Origin: Alistipes senegalensis
Lineage (GTDB): Bacteria; Bacteroidota; Bacteroidia; Bacteroidales; Rikenellaceae
Direction: 5' to 3'
NCBI GenBank assembly: GCA_023664045.1
Contig: JAMPGH010000001.1
Location: 1,242,299 to 1,306,298 of the forward strand
Length of the DNA: 64,000 nucleotides
Part shown: positions 52,694 to 61,297 of the stretch, one piece after another
Layout: each line of letters begins with the position of its first letter
How positions within the stretch are numbered: position 1 is the first letter of the stretch
The notes under the pieces: generated by a model
Seen by the model: only the letters and a program-made list of their open reading frames with translations
Database searches by the model: none
What the model was told of the DNA's origin: nothing
Program-made: the position numbers and the translations under genes

Positions 52694-53632
52694 ATGACCG
52701 AATTCGGATTCATCGATACGCTCCGGACTTTGTGCGCCGATCTGCCCGCCAACGGCTTCGAGGGCATCGGCGACGACTGCGCCGTCTTGCCCGTCGGGGC
52801 GGGCGAATCGCTCGTCTTCACGGCCGATCTCTTGGTCGAGGGGGTGCATTTTCTGCGCGCCGCCGCTTCGCCCGAGGAGATCGGGCGCAAGGCGTTGGCC
52901 GTCAACTTGAGCGACGTCGCCGCTATGGGTGCGCGGCCCGTGGCTACGTTGTTGTCGCTCGCTTTGCCCGCCGACGCCACCGACGAGTGGGCCCTCCGCT
53001 TTTCGCAGGGTTACCACGAGCTGTCCGCTCGCTACGGCACCGCGTTGATCGGCGGCGATACGACCCGTTCCGAGGGGGGCATCGCGATCAACGTTACGGC
53101 CATCGGGCGTGCCGAGGATGCGCACCTCAAGCGGCGTTCCGACGCCCGGCCGGGCGATGCGTTGTTCGTTTCCGGTCCGTTGGGGGCTTCCGGCGCAGGG
53201 TTGCAGGATATTTTGGCGGGGCGGTTCGATACTCCCGCGGCTGCCCTCCACCGCAATCCGGTGCCGCAGGTCGAGGAGGGCGCGTGGCTCGGTGCCCGGC
53301 CGGAGGTGCACGCCATGATGGACCTCTCCGACGGCCTCGCTTCGGACGTAAGGCATATCTTGGAGCGATCGGAGGTCGGGGCCGTCCTCGACCTCGATCG
53401 CATTCCCGTTGCCGAGGGCGCCGATTTGCAGACCGCCGCTTGCGGGGGCGAGGATTACAGGTTGTTGTTTTCGGTCGCTTCAGATGCTGCCCGGCAGCTC
53501 GACGACGACTTCCGCGCCCGCTTCGGTTCGCCGCTCTATCTCGTCGGACGGATCGAGCCGGGCGACCGGCTCCGGTGGTCGCACCGCGGCCGCGAGGTTT
53601 CGCTCGACTGGAAGGGTTTTTCGCATTATTAG
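52694..53632 (+). CDS. thiL: thiamine-monophosphate kinase
   Basis: Phosphorylates thiamin monophosphate to thiamin diphosphate, the last step of de novo thiamin making. 312 residues with the PurM/ThiL fold: GIGDDCAVLPVG, TADLLVEGVHFL, GRKALAVNLSDVAAMGARPVATLLSLALP, GGDTTRSEGGIAINVTAIG and the C-terminal PDLLEGL-like DLSDGLASDVRHI. Monocistronic; a TATCTTCG box (one mismatch) precedes it. Together with PnuT and the TPP riboswitch it covers thiamin in this window; because ThiL acts on the monophosphate, it does not replace thiamin pyrophosphokinase. Confidence 0.95.
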   Translation: MTEFGFIDTLRTLCADLPANGFEGIGDDCAVLPVGAGESLVFTADLLVEGVHFLRAAASPEEIGRKALAVNLSDVAAMGARPVATLLSLALPADATDEWALRFSQGYHELSARYGTALIGGDTTRSEGGIAINVTAIGRAEDAHLKRRSDARPGDALFVSGPLGASGAGLQDILAGRFDTPAAALHRNPVPQVEEGAWLGARPEVHAMMDLSDGLASDVRHILERSEVGAVLDLDRIPVAEGADLQTAACGGEDYRLLFSVASDAARQLDDDFRARFGSPLYLVGRIEPGDRLRWSHRGREVSLDWKGFSHY

Positions 53633-53667
53633 ATTTTCCGTCCCGCCGCCGTCAGAACGTCGGTTCC

Positions 53668-53955
53668 TCATTCCACAATGTAAACGTGTTCGTCGGTGCG
53701 GCGCATGCGGAAGTGTTCGCGGGCGTATTCTTCCAGATATTCGTCGTAGCGGAGTTGTTCGAGCAGCGCACTGTCGGCCGCAATTTTGGCCCGGTAGGTC
53801 TCTTCCTGACGGTGCAGGACGTTGATTTGGCGTTTGATCCGGATCGCATGCACGGCGTTTCGGCCCATGATGAAGAGCGTGAACAGCGCGATGGAGCCCG
53901 TTACGGTGAGCCAGAATTTCTTGCTGAAGTGCGAGCTGAGGGGCGGCGTTTTCAT
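53668..53955 (-). CDS. septum formation initiator family protein (DivIC/FtsB-like)
   Basis: 95 residues: a short basic N-terminus (MKTPPLSSHFSKKFW), one membrane helix (about 16-34), then a coiled coil (RIKRQINVLHRQEETYRAKIAADSALLEQL split around residue 40-68) and the family end YLEEYAREHFRMRR. This is the usual FtsB/DivIC plan: single-span divisome protein. It starts 2 bases after queE, as third gene of hpt-queE-divIC. The much longer frame up to 54444 is antisense noise of queE in another frame. Confidence 0.9.
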   Translation of the reverse strand: MKTPPLSSHFSKKFWLTVTGSIALFTLFIMGRNAVHAIRIKRQINVLHRQEETYRAKIAADSALLEQLRYDEYLEEYAREHFRMRRTDEHVYIVE

Positions 53956-53957
53956 CG

Positions 53958-54593
53958 TCAGGGTATGCGCATGTATTTGTGCGTCTGTATGGAGATGTTC
54001 CAGCGGGGATGCGCTTTGGCATACTCCACGATCGCAGGCATCATCCGCTCCGCCACGCTCCATTCGGGTTGCAGGTAGAGCCGGCAGCCCTCTTTCACGT
54101 GCGCCGCATTCGCTTCGGCCCACTCGAAATCCGCCTCTCCCTCGACGATCGCTTTCAGTTCGTCCGCCCGGTCGTAGGCTTCCGTCAGCGGGGCCCGCCG
54201 GCGCTTGGGCGAAAGACATACCCAGTCGAATCGGCCGCTGAAAGGGTGCGATCCCGAGGTCTCCAGAAAGATCTTCAGCCCTCGTCGCGTCAGCGCCTCC
54301 GTCAGCGCCTCCAGCGGGTAGAGCAGGGGTTCTCCGCCCGTAAGGACGGTCGCCTGCGCTCCGCTCGCCGCCGCACGCTCCGCTACGGTTTCGACTTCGA
54401 CCAGCGGATGGCGCTTCGGGTCCCACGTGTATTTGGCGTCGCACCAGCTGCAGCCCACGTCGCAGCCGCCCAGCCGGATGAAGTAGGCGGGTTTCCCGGC
54501 GTGGCAGCCTTCGCCCTGTATGGTGTAGAAATCTTCCGCGAGGGGCAGCCGGCGGCCTCCGTCGAGCGCTTCGATGTCGGGATGCAGGGCCAT
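53958..54593 (-). CDS. queE: 7-carboxy-7-deazaguanine synthase QueE
   Basis: Radical SAM enzyme turning 6-carboxy-tetrahydropterin into 7-carboxy-7-deazaguanine for queuosine. 211 residues from MALHPDIEALDGG. The start codon overlaps the hpt stop by one base (TAATG). Radical SAM cluster Cys in GGCDVGCSWCDAKYTW, here CxxxCxxC; FYTIQGEGCHAGKPAYFIRL before it and VLTGGEPLLYPLEALT after are family landmarks. Small QueE subclass. Cytoplasmic. No queC/D/F seen in the window. Confidence 0.94.
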   Translation of the reverse strand: MALHPDIEALDGGRRLPLAEDFYTIQGEGCHAGKPAYFIRLGGCDVGCSWCDAKYTWDPKRHPLVEVETVAERAAASGAQATVLTGGEPLLYPLEALTEALTRRGLKIFLETSGSHPFSGRFDWVCLSPKRRRAPLTEAYDRADELKAIVEGEADFEWAEANAAHVKEGCRLYLQPEWSVAERMMPAIVEYAKAHPRWNISIQTHKYMRIP

Positions 54594-55135
54594 TATTCCG
54601 TTACGACGTAAATGTCTTTCAGGCTGCGGCCCAGCTGGTCGTAGTCCAGTCCGTAGCCGACGATGAATTCGTTTCCGATCTCCATCGCGCGGTATTCGAT
54701 GGGTATCTGCTTGCGGTAGGAGCCGGGTTTGAAGAAGAGCGTGCAGACGGCTATCGAGGCCGGTTTGCGGGCTTCCAGATCGCGGACCATGTGTTCTATG
54801 GACTCGCCCGTGTCGACGATGTCTTCGACGATGATTACATGGCGGCCTTCGATCGGGTTGTTGAGGCCCAGCAGGCTCTTCACTTCGCCCGTCGAGGCGG
54901 TTCCTTCGTAGGAGGAGAGCTTCACGAACGAAAGTTCGTTGTTGAATTCGATCTTCTTGATGAGGTCGCTCATGAACATGAACGAGCCGTTGAGCACGCC
55001 GACGAACAGCGGGGTCTCCTTGTCGGCATAGTCGTCGTTGATGCGGCGCGCCACGGCGCTCACGGCTTCGTCGATCTTCTCGGCCGGAATCATGATCCGG
55101 AACTTCTTGTCGTGGAGTTGTATTACCTCTTTCAT
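54593..55135 (-). CDS. hpt: hypoxanthine phosphoribosyltransferase
   Basis: Purine salvage: hypoxanthine or guanine plus PRPP to the nucleotide. 180 residues with the PRPP loop VIIVEDIVDTGESIEH (about residues 98-113), the loop II region LSSYEGTASTGEV, VGVLNGSFMFMSDLI and the purine-binding VGYGLDYDQLGR. First gene of the hpt-queE-divIC operon. Promoter TTTG-N21-TACTTTTG upstream (55162-55194, minus). Confidence 0.95.
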   Translation of the reverse strand: MKEVIQLHDKKFRIMIPAEKIDEAVSAVARRINDDYADKETPLFVGVLNGSFMFMSDLIKKIEFNNELSFVKLSSYEGTASTGEVKSLLGLNNPIEGRHVIIVEDIVDTGESIEHMVRDLEARKPASIAVCTLFFKPGSYRKQIPIEYRAMEIGNEFIVGYGLDYDQLGRSLKDIYVVTE

Positions 55136-55161
55136 GGGGTGTCGGGATGTTTTTATTGTTG

Positions 55162-55194
55162 CAAAAGTAACTATTTAGACGCAAGAAATGCAAA
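55162..55194 (-). promoter_or_regulatory. promoter of hpt-queE-divIC
   Basis: On the minus strand TTTG (55191-55194), 21 bases, TACTTTTG (55162-55169). Confidence 0.6.
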
Positions 55195-55210
55195 ATTCGC
55201 CTTAAAATAT

Positions 55211-55245
55211 TTCGTCCCGGAAAGCCGCTCGCTCTCCGGGACGAA
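55211..55245. terminator. terminator hairpin after the rnf operon
   Basis: TTCGTCCCGGA (55211-55221) and TCCGGGACGAA (55235-55245), 11 base pairs, 13-base loop, AATATTTT following on the minus strand. Between it and rnfA lies a C8 tract (55270-55277), 9 bases from the rnfA stop. Confidence 0.75.
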
Positions 55246-55286
55246 ACCGTTCGTCGGGGGACGGTTCTTCCCCCCCCTTCCGCGTC

Positions 55287-55868
55287 TTACTTCACAAGGC
55301 CCGAGAATCCCATGAAGGCCATGGCCAGAATGCCGGCCGTGATCAGCGCAATGGGTATTCCCTTGAATGCTTTGGGTACGTCTTCGAACTCCAGCCGCTC
55401 GCGGATGCCGGCGAAGAGCACCAGCGCCAGCGCGAAGCCTACGGCGGTCGCTACCGAGTAGGTTACGCTCTGCAGCAGGTCGAACTCTTTCTGAATCATC
55501 AGAATCGCCACGCCCAGCACGGCGCAGTTCGTCGTAATCAGGGGCAGGAAGATACCCAGCGCCTGATAGAGCGAGGGCGAGAGTTTCTTGAGGATGATCT
55601 CCACCATCTGCACCAGCGCGGCGATCACCAGAATGAAGACGATCGTCTGCATGTATACGATGTCCAGCGGCACCAGTACGTAGGTCTGTATCAGCCACGC
55701 CACCACGGCGGCGATCGCCATCACGAACGTTACGGCAGCGCCCATACCCAGCGAGGTTTCCACTTTCGACGATACGCCCAGGAAAGGACAGATGCCGAGG
55801 AATTGCGCCAGTACGACGTTGTTGACGAAGATGGCGCCGATGATGATTGCGAAATATGAAAGCTCCAT
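55287..55868 (-). CDS. rnfA: Rnf complex subunit RnfA (RsxA)
   Basis: 193 residues, six hydrophobic helices, from [35 protein letters not shown], with the Cys-containing half-helix ICPFLG that with RnfE holds the membrane [2Fe-2S] cluster, and [15 protein letters not shown] as the second. Last gene of the rnf operon, 2 bases after rnfE. Confidence 0.96.
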   Translation of the reverse strand: MELSYFAIIIGAIFVNNVVLAQFLGICPFLGVSSKVETSLGMGAAVTFVMAIAAVVAWLIQTYVLVPLDIVYMQTIVFILVIAALVQMVEIILKKLSPSLYQALGIFLPLITTNCAVLGVAILMIQKEFDLLQSVTYSVATAVGFALALVLFAGIRERLEFEDVPKAFKGIPIALITAGILAMAFMGFSGLVK

Positions 55869-55870
55869 GA

Positions 55871-56455
55871 CTATTTCTTGGCTAATTTGTTAAACAGAAC
55901 CATCAGGTAGCCCAGTACCAGAAACGCACCCGGCGCCAGCACGAAGATCAGGGGCGTGTAGTCTCCGATTCCGAGGCTCGCACCGAAGATCGAGCCGCCG
56001 CCCAGCACTTCGCGTACGGCACCGATGGCCGTCAGCGAGAGGGTGAATCCCAGGCCGATGCCTATTCCGTCCAGCACCGAGTCGAAGGGCGAGTTCTTGG
56101 AGGCGAAGGCTTCCGCGCGGCCCAGAATGATGCAGTTGACCACGATCAGGGGGATGAATACGCCCAGCGAGGCATAGAGCGCGGGCACGAAGGCCTGCAT
56201 GAGCATCTGGATGATCGTTACGAACGACGCGATGATGACGATGAACGCCGGGATGCGTACTTTGTCCGGAATGATGTTCTTCACCAGCGAGATCACCAGA
56301 TTCGACATGATCAGCACGGCCATCGTCGCCAGACCCATGCCCATGCCGTTCGCGGCCGAGGTCGTGGTTCCCAGCGTGGGGCACATGCCCAGTACGAGTA
56401 CGAACGTGGGGTTGTTCTTGACGATGCCGCTCAATACTATTTTCAGCTTATTCAT
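55871..56455 (-). CDS. rnfE: Rnf complex subunit RnfE (RsxE)
   Basis: 194 residues, six helices; [20 protein letters not shown] and [19 protein letters not shown] are the RnfA/E paired cluster segments, and [12 protein letters not shown]-like [14 protein letters not shown] is family-specific. Overlaps the rnfG gene by 8 bases. Membrane core of the ferredoxin:NAD+ oxidoreductase pump. Confidence 0.96.
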   Translation of the reverse strand: MNKLKIVLSGIVKNNPTFVLVLGMCPTLGTTTSAANGMGMGLATMAVLIMSNLVISLVKNIIPDKVRIPAFIVIIASFVTIIQMLMQAFVPALYASLGVFIPLIVVNCIILGRAEAFASKNSPFDSVLDGIGIGLGFTLSLTAIGAVREVLGGGSIFGASLGIGDYTPLIFVLAPGAFLVLGYLMVLFNKLAKK

Positions 56456-57098
56456 TCTGACCTCCTTCCTGAGCCGAGGGCTCGTTGGTTTGCGTTGCTC
56501 CCGTCGTCGTGTCGGGCAGCATTTCGCCGGACGCTACGTTCCGGAATGCCATCCACGCGCGGTTGATCGCGTCTACGTATGCGCGCGACGAGATCGTCGC
56601 CGCCGTCAGGGCATCCACGTCGCCGCCGTCTTTGGTTACGGCCAGCTTGCCGCCTACCAGTTTCTTCTGGTCGAGCTGTTGCCCTTGAATGCTCGTAATG
56701 AGCGGATTCCCCTCATCGGCCATCTTCGTGCCCAATCCCGGGGTCTCGGTCTGCTTGAGGACGCTGACGTTGATCACTTCGCCCGCCGGCGTGAATCCGA
56801 CCATCAGGTGGACCGGGCCGCCGAATCCTTGCTTGGACATCGTTTCCACCGCATAGCCTACGCGTTCGCCCGCAAGGGTCGCCGTGTAGACGGTGATGGG
56901 CATCTCGTCGATCGTCAGGTCGTCGATTTCCTGATCGTCGAATTCCGGGAGCACTCCGTTCAGGGCCTCGGTCTTGGCCGTCGCTTCGGCTTGGGCGATC
57001 GGGTCGAGGGTAATCATGTTGACGACGCCCACGCCCGCCGAGGCGATCAGCGTGATGCCGAAGAGGACGGCCGTCATGTTCAGAAGTGTGCTTTTCAT
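56448..57098 (-). CDS. rnfG: Rnf complex subunit RnfG (RsxG)
   Basis: 216 residues with one N-terminal helix and a periplasmic FMN-binding domain. The flavinylation segment reads DALTAATISSRAYVDAI, so the threonine that takes covalent FMN is in a TAAT rather than the common SGAT wording. GFGGPVHLMVGFTPAGEV and LKQTETPGLGTKM are conserved. The last ~25 residues are a Thr/Gln-rich tail not needed for the fold. Confidence 0.95.
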   Translation of the reverse strand: MKSTLLNMTAVLFGITLIASAGVGVVNMITLDPIAQAEATAKTEALNGVLPEFDDQEIDDLTIDEMPITVYTATLAGERVGYAVETMSKQGFGGPVHLMVGFTPAGEVINVSVLKQTETPGLGTKMADEGNPLITSIQGQQLDQKKLVGGKLAVTKDGGDVDALTAATISSRAYVDAINRAWMAFRNVASGEMLPDTTTGATQTNEPSAQEGGQNE

Positions 57099-57111
57099 CG
57101 TACGCTCCTCC

Positions 57112-58071
57112 TTATTTCACGCCGAAGCGCTTGGGTTTGACATATTTGTTGAGCAGGGGCACGGTCGAGTTCATGATCAGGATCGCGAACGACATGCCTT
57201 CCGGATAGGCTCCCCACAGACGGATGCACATCGTGATGGCTCCGATGCCCGCGGCGAAGATCACGCCGCCGCAGACGGTCATGGGCGAGGTCGAGTAGTC
57301 CGTGGCCATGAAGATCGCGCCCAGCATCGCGCCGCCGGCCAGTACATGGAACAGCGGATACTGCCACAGGGCGGCACCTTCGGCTTTGCCGGCCAGCGCC
57401 ACGACGAAGGCGAATGCGGCCATCGTCGCCAGAATCGTTACCGGTATGTGCCACGTGATGACCTTGCGCCACAGCAGGTAGCCGAATCCCGCCAGCAGGG
57501 CCAGCGCCGCCACTTCGCCTAAGGAGCCGGGCATGTGTCCCAGCATCAGATCCTGCATGGGCAGGATGTCGGCGGCGGCTCCCTGCTTCACGGCCGCTAA
57601 GGGCGTGGCGCCCGACAGGGCGTCGAGTCCTTCCACCGCAGGGAAAGTCGTCATCTGCACAGGGTAGGCGATCAGCAGGAAGACACGTCCTACGAGCGCC
57701 GGATTGAAGGGGTTCTTGCCCAGTCCGCCGAACGACATCTTGGCGATGGCGATGGCCACGAAGGCTCCGATCACCACGATCCACCACGGAATCGAGGCCG
57801 GGAGGTTGAACGCCAGCAGCACGCCCGTTACTACGGCCGACCAGTTGCCTACGGTCGGTTTTCCGCCGACCAGAAATCGTTGAATCAGGTATTCGAACAC
57901 TACGCATGCGAGCACCGAGAGTGCCGTAACACAGAGGGCGCTCCAGCCGAACACCACCGTCGAGACAATCAGCGCGGGCATCAGGGCGACCACCACGTCG
58001 CGCATGATCCGGGCCGTCGACTGCGAGGTCTGCACGTGGGGCGCAGGAGCGACGATAAGTTTGTTTGCCAT
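57112..58071 (-). CDS. rnfD: Rnf complex subunit RnfD (RsxD)
   Basis: 319 residues from MANKLIVAPAPHVQ (an ATG at 58095 would add 8 residues; MANK is preferred because VAPAPH is near the usual start). About ten helices. The covalent FMN threonine lies in DALSGATPLAAVKQG. FGGLGKNPFNPALVGRVFLL and YPEGMSFAILIMN are family markers. Second membrane flavoprotein of the pump. Confidence 0.95.
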   Translation of the reverse strand: MANKLIVAPAPHVQTSQSTARIMRDVVVALMPALIVSTVVFGWSALCVTALSVLACVVFEYLIQRFLVGGKPTVGNWSAVVTGVLLAFNLPASIPWWIVVIGAFVAIAIAKMSFGGLGKNPFNPALVGRVFLLIAYPVQMTTFPAVEGLDALSGATPLAAVKQGAAADILPMQDLMLGHMPGSLGEVAALALLAGFGYLLWRKVITWHIPVTILATMAAFAFVVALAGKAEGAALWQYPLFHVLAGGAMLGAIFMATDYSTSPMTVCGGVIFAAGIGAITMCIRLWGAYPEGMSFAILIMNSTVPLLNKYVKPKRFGVK

Positions 58072-58108
58072 ATTGTTTCTTTTTTCTGTTGACATGTGTG
58101 GATATCCC

Positions 58109-59458
58109 TTACTTCTTCGGGGCTGCGGCGGCCGCACGCTGGCGGACGATGCCCATGACGGTCTGTTTTCCCAGCCGCACCCAGTCCAGCAGCGGCAGAT
58201 AGGCCGGGCAGCTCGCCTGACAGCAGCCGCATTCGATGCACGAGGTAATCATGTGTGCTTCGAGGGTTTCCCAGCCTTTCTTCTGGGTCATCTTCGAAAG
58301 ATAGTAGGGTTCCAGTCCCATCGGGCAGGCGGCCACGCACTTGGCGCACTTGATGCACTGCGAGGCTTCGCGGCGCACGGCTTCGCGGCCGCTCATCACG
58401 GTGATACCCGAGCAGCCTTTCGTTACGGGCGACGTCAGGTCGATCATCGCGCGGCCCATCATCGGACCACCGTTGATTACCTTGCCCGCATCTTCGGGCA
58501 GACCGCCGGCCGCCTCGAGCAGCGTCTCGACGGGCGTGCCCATGCGGACGAGCAGGTTCTTGGGTTCCTTGAGGCGCTTGCCCGTTACGGTTACCACGCG
58601 TTCGATCAGGGGTTTGTTCTTCTGCACCGCCTGATAGACCGCATAGGTCGTCGAGGCGTTGCAGACCACGGCGCCCACGTCGATCGGCAGCGCCGGCGGG
58701 GGCGGTACCTGACGGCCCGTTACCGCTGCGATAAGTTGCTTTTCGCCGCCTTGCGGGTAGCGCACTTTCAGGGGCACCACCTCTACGCCATGATACTCCT
58801 TCACCAGCTTCGTCAGGTGGGCTATGGCGTCGGGTTTGTTGTTTTCGATGCCGATGAACGCGCGGTCCACGCCGATCGCTTTCATCAGGATCGCGACGCC
58901 CGCCAGCAGTTCTTCGCCGTGCTCCAGCATCGTGCGGTGGTCGGAGGTCAGGTAGGGCTCGCACTCCACACCGTTGATTATCAGGGCTTCGGCTTTCTTG
59001 CCGGGAGGTATCGAAAGTTTCACGTGCGTGGGGAACGTCGCTCCGCCCATGCCGACGATTCCGGCTTCTTTGATCTTGGCGATGATCTCTTCGGCGGTCA
59101 GCGTGCATTCTTTCTTCAGGTCGGGCGTGCGGTCGATGCCTTCGACCCACTCGTCGCCTTCGCGTTGAATGGTGATGGCCATCTGGCGTACGCCTTGTCC
59201 GTTGGGTTGCAGATCCACGGCCACGACCGTGCCCGATACGGGCGCGTGGATGTTGGCCGACATGAAGCTGCCCGCTTCGGCGATCAGCTGTCCCGTGAGT
59301 ACCTTGTCGCCTTTGGCTACTTTGGCCACGGCGGGTGCTCCGATGTGTTGGGCCAGCGGAATCGTTACCTTCTCGGGCAGGGGCAGCACCTCGATGGGGC
59401 GTCCGCCGCTCAGCTTGTTTTCCGACGGATGAACTCCGCCCATTGGAAATGTTTTCAT
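58109..59458 (-). CDS. rnfC: Rnf complex subunit RnfC (RsxC)
   Basis: 449 residues, NADH-facing peripheral subunit. N-terminal barrel-sandwich part (MGGVHPSENKLSGGRPIEVLP), Rossmann/SLBB middle (GIVGMGGATFPTHVKLSIPPGKK with flavin/NAD binding; INGVECEPYLTSDHRTMLE), and C-terminal 2x[4Fe-4S] (CIKCAKCVAACPMGLEPYYL and CIECGCCQASCPAYLPLL). Short form, without the long Ala-rich tail of E. coli RsxC. It is separated from rnfB by a 426-base repeat region although order and strand imply one operon. Confidence 0.96.
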   Translation of the reverse strand: MKTFPMGGVHPSENKLSGGRPIEVLPLPEKVTIPLAQHIGAPAVAKVAKGDKVLTGQLIAEAGSFMSANIHAPVSGTVVAVDLQPNGQGVRQMAITIQREGDEWVEGIDRTPDLKKECTLTAEEIIAKIKEAGIVGMGGATFPTHVKLSIPPGKKAEALIINGVECEPYLTSDHRTMLEHGEELLAGVAILMKAIGVDRAFIGIENNKPDAIAHLTKLVKEYHGVEVVPLKVRYPQGGEKQLIAAVTGRQVPPPPALPIDVGAVVCNASTTYAVYQAVQKNKPLIERVVTVTGKRLKEPKNLLVRMGTPVETLLEAAGGLPEDAGKVINGGPMMGRAMIDLTSPVTKGCSGITVMSGREAVRREASQCIKCAKCVAACPMGLEPYYLSKMTQKKGWETLEAHMITSCIECGCCQASCPAYLPLLDWVRLGKQTVMGIVRQRAAAAAPKK

Positions 59459-59884
59459 ATAGCTCTGTCTCTTTGTTTTGGCTTGATGTTCCTCGTCCGT
59501 CCGCTCCGGCAGCCGCAGCTTCGACCCGCTCTTCTCGGCGGTTTCGTCTCGCTTCGGCCGCTCGGCTTCACCGGCCGGCTCGCTCGTTGCTCAGCTTTTG
59601 CGCTGCTTCGGTCCGTGTCAGCTTCGGTCTCGCCGCTTCGCTTTCGCGGAGTGTCCCGGCCCGCTCAGCTTTTTCGGAATGTTCCGATCGGCTCGGTTAT
59701 TTCGCTCCACCGGTCGGCTCGCTCAGCTCTCTCGCTTCGGTCCGTGTCAGCTTCGGTCTCGCCGCTTCGCTTTCGCGGAGTGTTCCAGTTCGCTCAGCTC
59801 GCAGCTTCGGTCCGCTCGGCTCTCTCGCTGCTCCGCTTCTTCGGCAGCCGCCGCTCCCGGATTCCCGGACGTCGGACGTGTCGG
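59459..59884. repeat. repeat region interrupting the rnf operon
   Basis: 426 bases with no gene between rnfB and rnfC. A 50-base stretch starting GCTTCGGTCCGTGTCAGC and ending GCGGAGTGT is present twice without a mismatch, at 59605-59654 and 59734-59783 (129-base period); degenerate GCTTCGGTC/CTCGCT units fill the rest. On the plus strand it is pyrimidine-rich. Confidence 0.85.
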
Positions 59885-60874
59885 TTATTCCGCTTTTTCC
59901 GGGGCTTTCTTCTCGGCCGGGACCGATTTCGCCGCCCCGGCACTCGCTTCCGCCGCAGGCTTCTTCACTGCCGCCTCTGCCGCCGGCTTGGTGGCCGCGT
60001 TCTTCGTCGCTTCCGCCGCCGGCTTGGTCGCCGCCGGGGTTTTCGGTTCTTTGGGCAGCGGCTCCATGTTCACCAGCTTGATCGCTCCCGTCGGGCATTC
60101 GTTCACGCACTTGCGGCAGAGCTTGCACTTCTGCGGGTCGATGTAGGCCAGGTTGTTTTCCACCGTGATCGCTCCGAAGGGGCATGCTTTCTCGCATTTG
60201 CCGCAGCCGATGCAGCCCGCCTTGCAGGCTTTCATCACCGCCGCGCCCTTCTCTTTCGAGACGCACGACACGTAGACCGCCCGGTCTTTGGGCCATCTCT
60301 TGCGCAGCTCGATGATCCCTTTCGGGCAGGCTTTCACGCAGGCGCCGCAGGCCGTGCACTTCTCCGCGTCCACTTCGGGAAGCCCCGTTTCGGGGTTCAG
60401 TTCGATGGCGCCGAACGCGCAGACCGTTACGCAGTCGCCGAATCCCACGCAGCCGAACGTGCAGCCCGTCTCTCCGGCATAGAGCGACGAGGCCACGGCG
60501 CACGAGCGGGCTCCGTTGTAGTCGTTGGTGCGGGGACGCTTGGCGCAGGTGCCGCCGCAGCGGACCGTCGCCGTCTGAGGTTCCTTCTCGGCCGCCGCCT
60601 TGCCCAGAAATCCGGCAATGGCTTTCATGCAGTCGCCTCCGCCCACCGGACAGTAGAGCGACGAGATGTCGTCGTTCTTCACCAGTGCGTCGGCCATGCC
60701 GCGGCATCCGGCGAATCCGCAGCCGCCGCAGTTGGCTCCGGGCAGCATCTTCTCCACTTGGTCGATCCGGGGATCTTCCTCCACGCGGAACTTCTGTGCC
60801 ACGAAGTAGAGGATCACCGCGGAGAGTACTCCCAGTGCGCAGAGCGTCAGGATTGTGTAAAGTAATACTTCCAT
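59885..60874 (-). CDS. rnfB: Rnf complex subunit RnfB (RsxB) with Ala/Lys-rich tail
   Basis: 329 residues. One N-terminal helix, then the Fe-S domain GANCGGCGFAGCRGMADALV and several ferredoxin clusters: CTACGACVKACPKGIIEL, CIGCGKCEKACPFGAI and CKLCRKCVNECPTGAI. Accepts electrons from ferredoxin (PFOR, nifJ). The last ~65 residues form a low-complexity tail of KPAAEA-type repeats (AATKPAAEATKNAATKPAAE and on), absent from the short family members. Starts four bases into a UGA-AUG-type overlap with rseC (one shared base). Confidence 0.95.
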   Translation of the reverse strand: MEVLLYTILTLCALGVLSAVILYFVAQKFRVEEDPRIDQVEKMLPGANCGGCGFAGCRGMADALVKNDDISSLYCPVGGGDCMKAIAGFLGKAAAEKEPQTATVRCGGTCAKRPRTNDYNGARSCAVASSLYAGETGCTFGCVGFGDCVTVCAFGAIELNPETGLPEVDAEKCTACGACVKACPKGIIELRKRWPKDRAVYVSCVSKEKGAAVMKACKAGCIGCGKCEKACPFGAITVENNLAYIDPQKCKLCRKCVNECPTGAIKLVNMEPLPKEPKTPAATKPAAEATKNAATKPAAEAAVKKPAAEASAGAAKSVPAEKKAPEKAE

Positions 60875-61296
60875 CAGTTTTTAGTTATTGTAAATTGAAT
60901 TGTGTGTTCTATCTTGCGGCGGCAGAGCCACAGTACCATATAATATAGGACTACGCTTCCCAGCGCCGCCAGCGCTCCGGCCGCTTGGTTCCAGCCTCCC
61001 GCTCCGATCGTCAGCAGCAGGACGGCCAGCAGGACGGCCAATGCTCCGCCGTAGGCCAGTGCCACGGAGAGCAGTCCCGCGCGGCGTTTCATGCCCACCA
61101 GCACCTCCTCTCCCGGCCGGTATTGCGCCGCTTCGGGCGTCGGCACTTCCACGATCTTCTCTTGCGTCTCGGCCAGCCCGCAGGCTCGGCGGGCGCTGCA
61201 CGTGCCGCAGGCACTGCGGGATACGATCCGTACATATACCCGCCCCGCCTCCGTGCGTTCCACCACGCCGCTGTGTTCGATCAGCTCCGTCGCCAC
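60874..61296 (-). CDS. rseC: RseC/MucC-like SoxR-reducing system protein
   Basis: 140 residues. Cys-rich N-part (GVVERTEAGRVYVRIVSRSACGTCSARRACG) and two membrane helices (about residues 75-95 and 100-120). RseC-like proteins are encoded with rnf/rsx in many bacteria. It starts one base after the nadE stop and its stop overlaps the rnfB start, so nadE, rseC and rnfB are tightly linked. Confidence 0.92.
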   Translation of the reverse strand: MATELIEHSGVVERTEAGRVYVRIVSRSACGTCSARRACGLAETQEKIVEVPTPEAAQYRPGEEVLVGMKRRAGLLSVALAYGGALAVLLAVLLLTIGAGGWNQAAGALAALGSVVLYYMVLWLCRRKIEHTIQFTITKN

Positions 61297-61297
61297 T

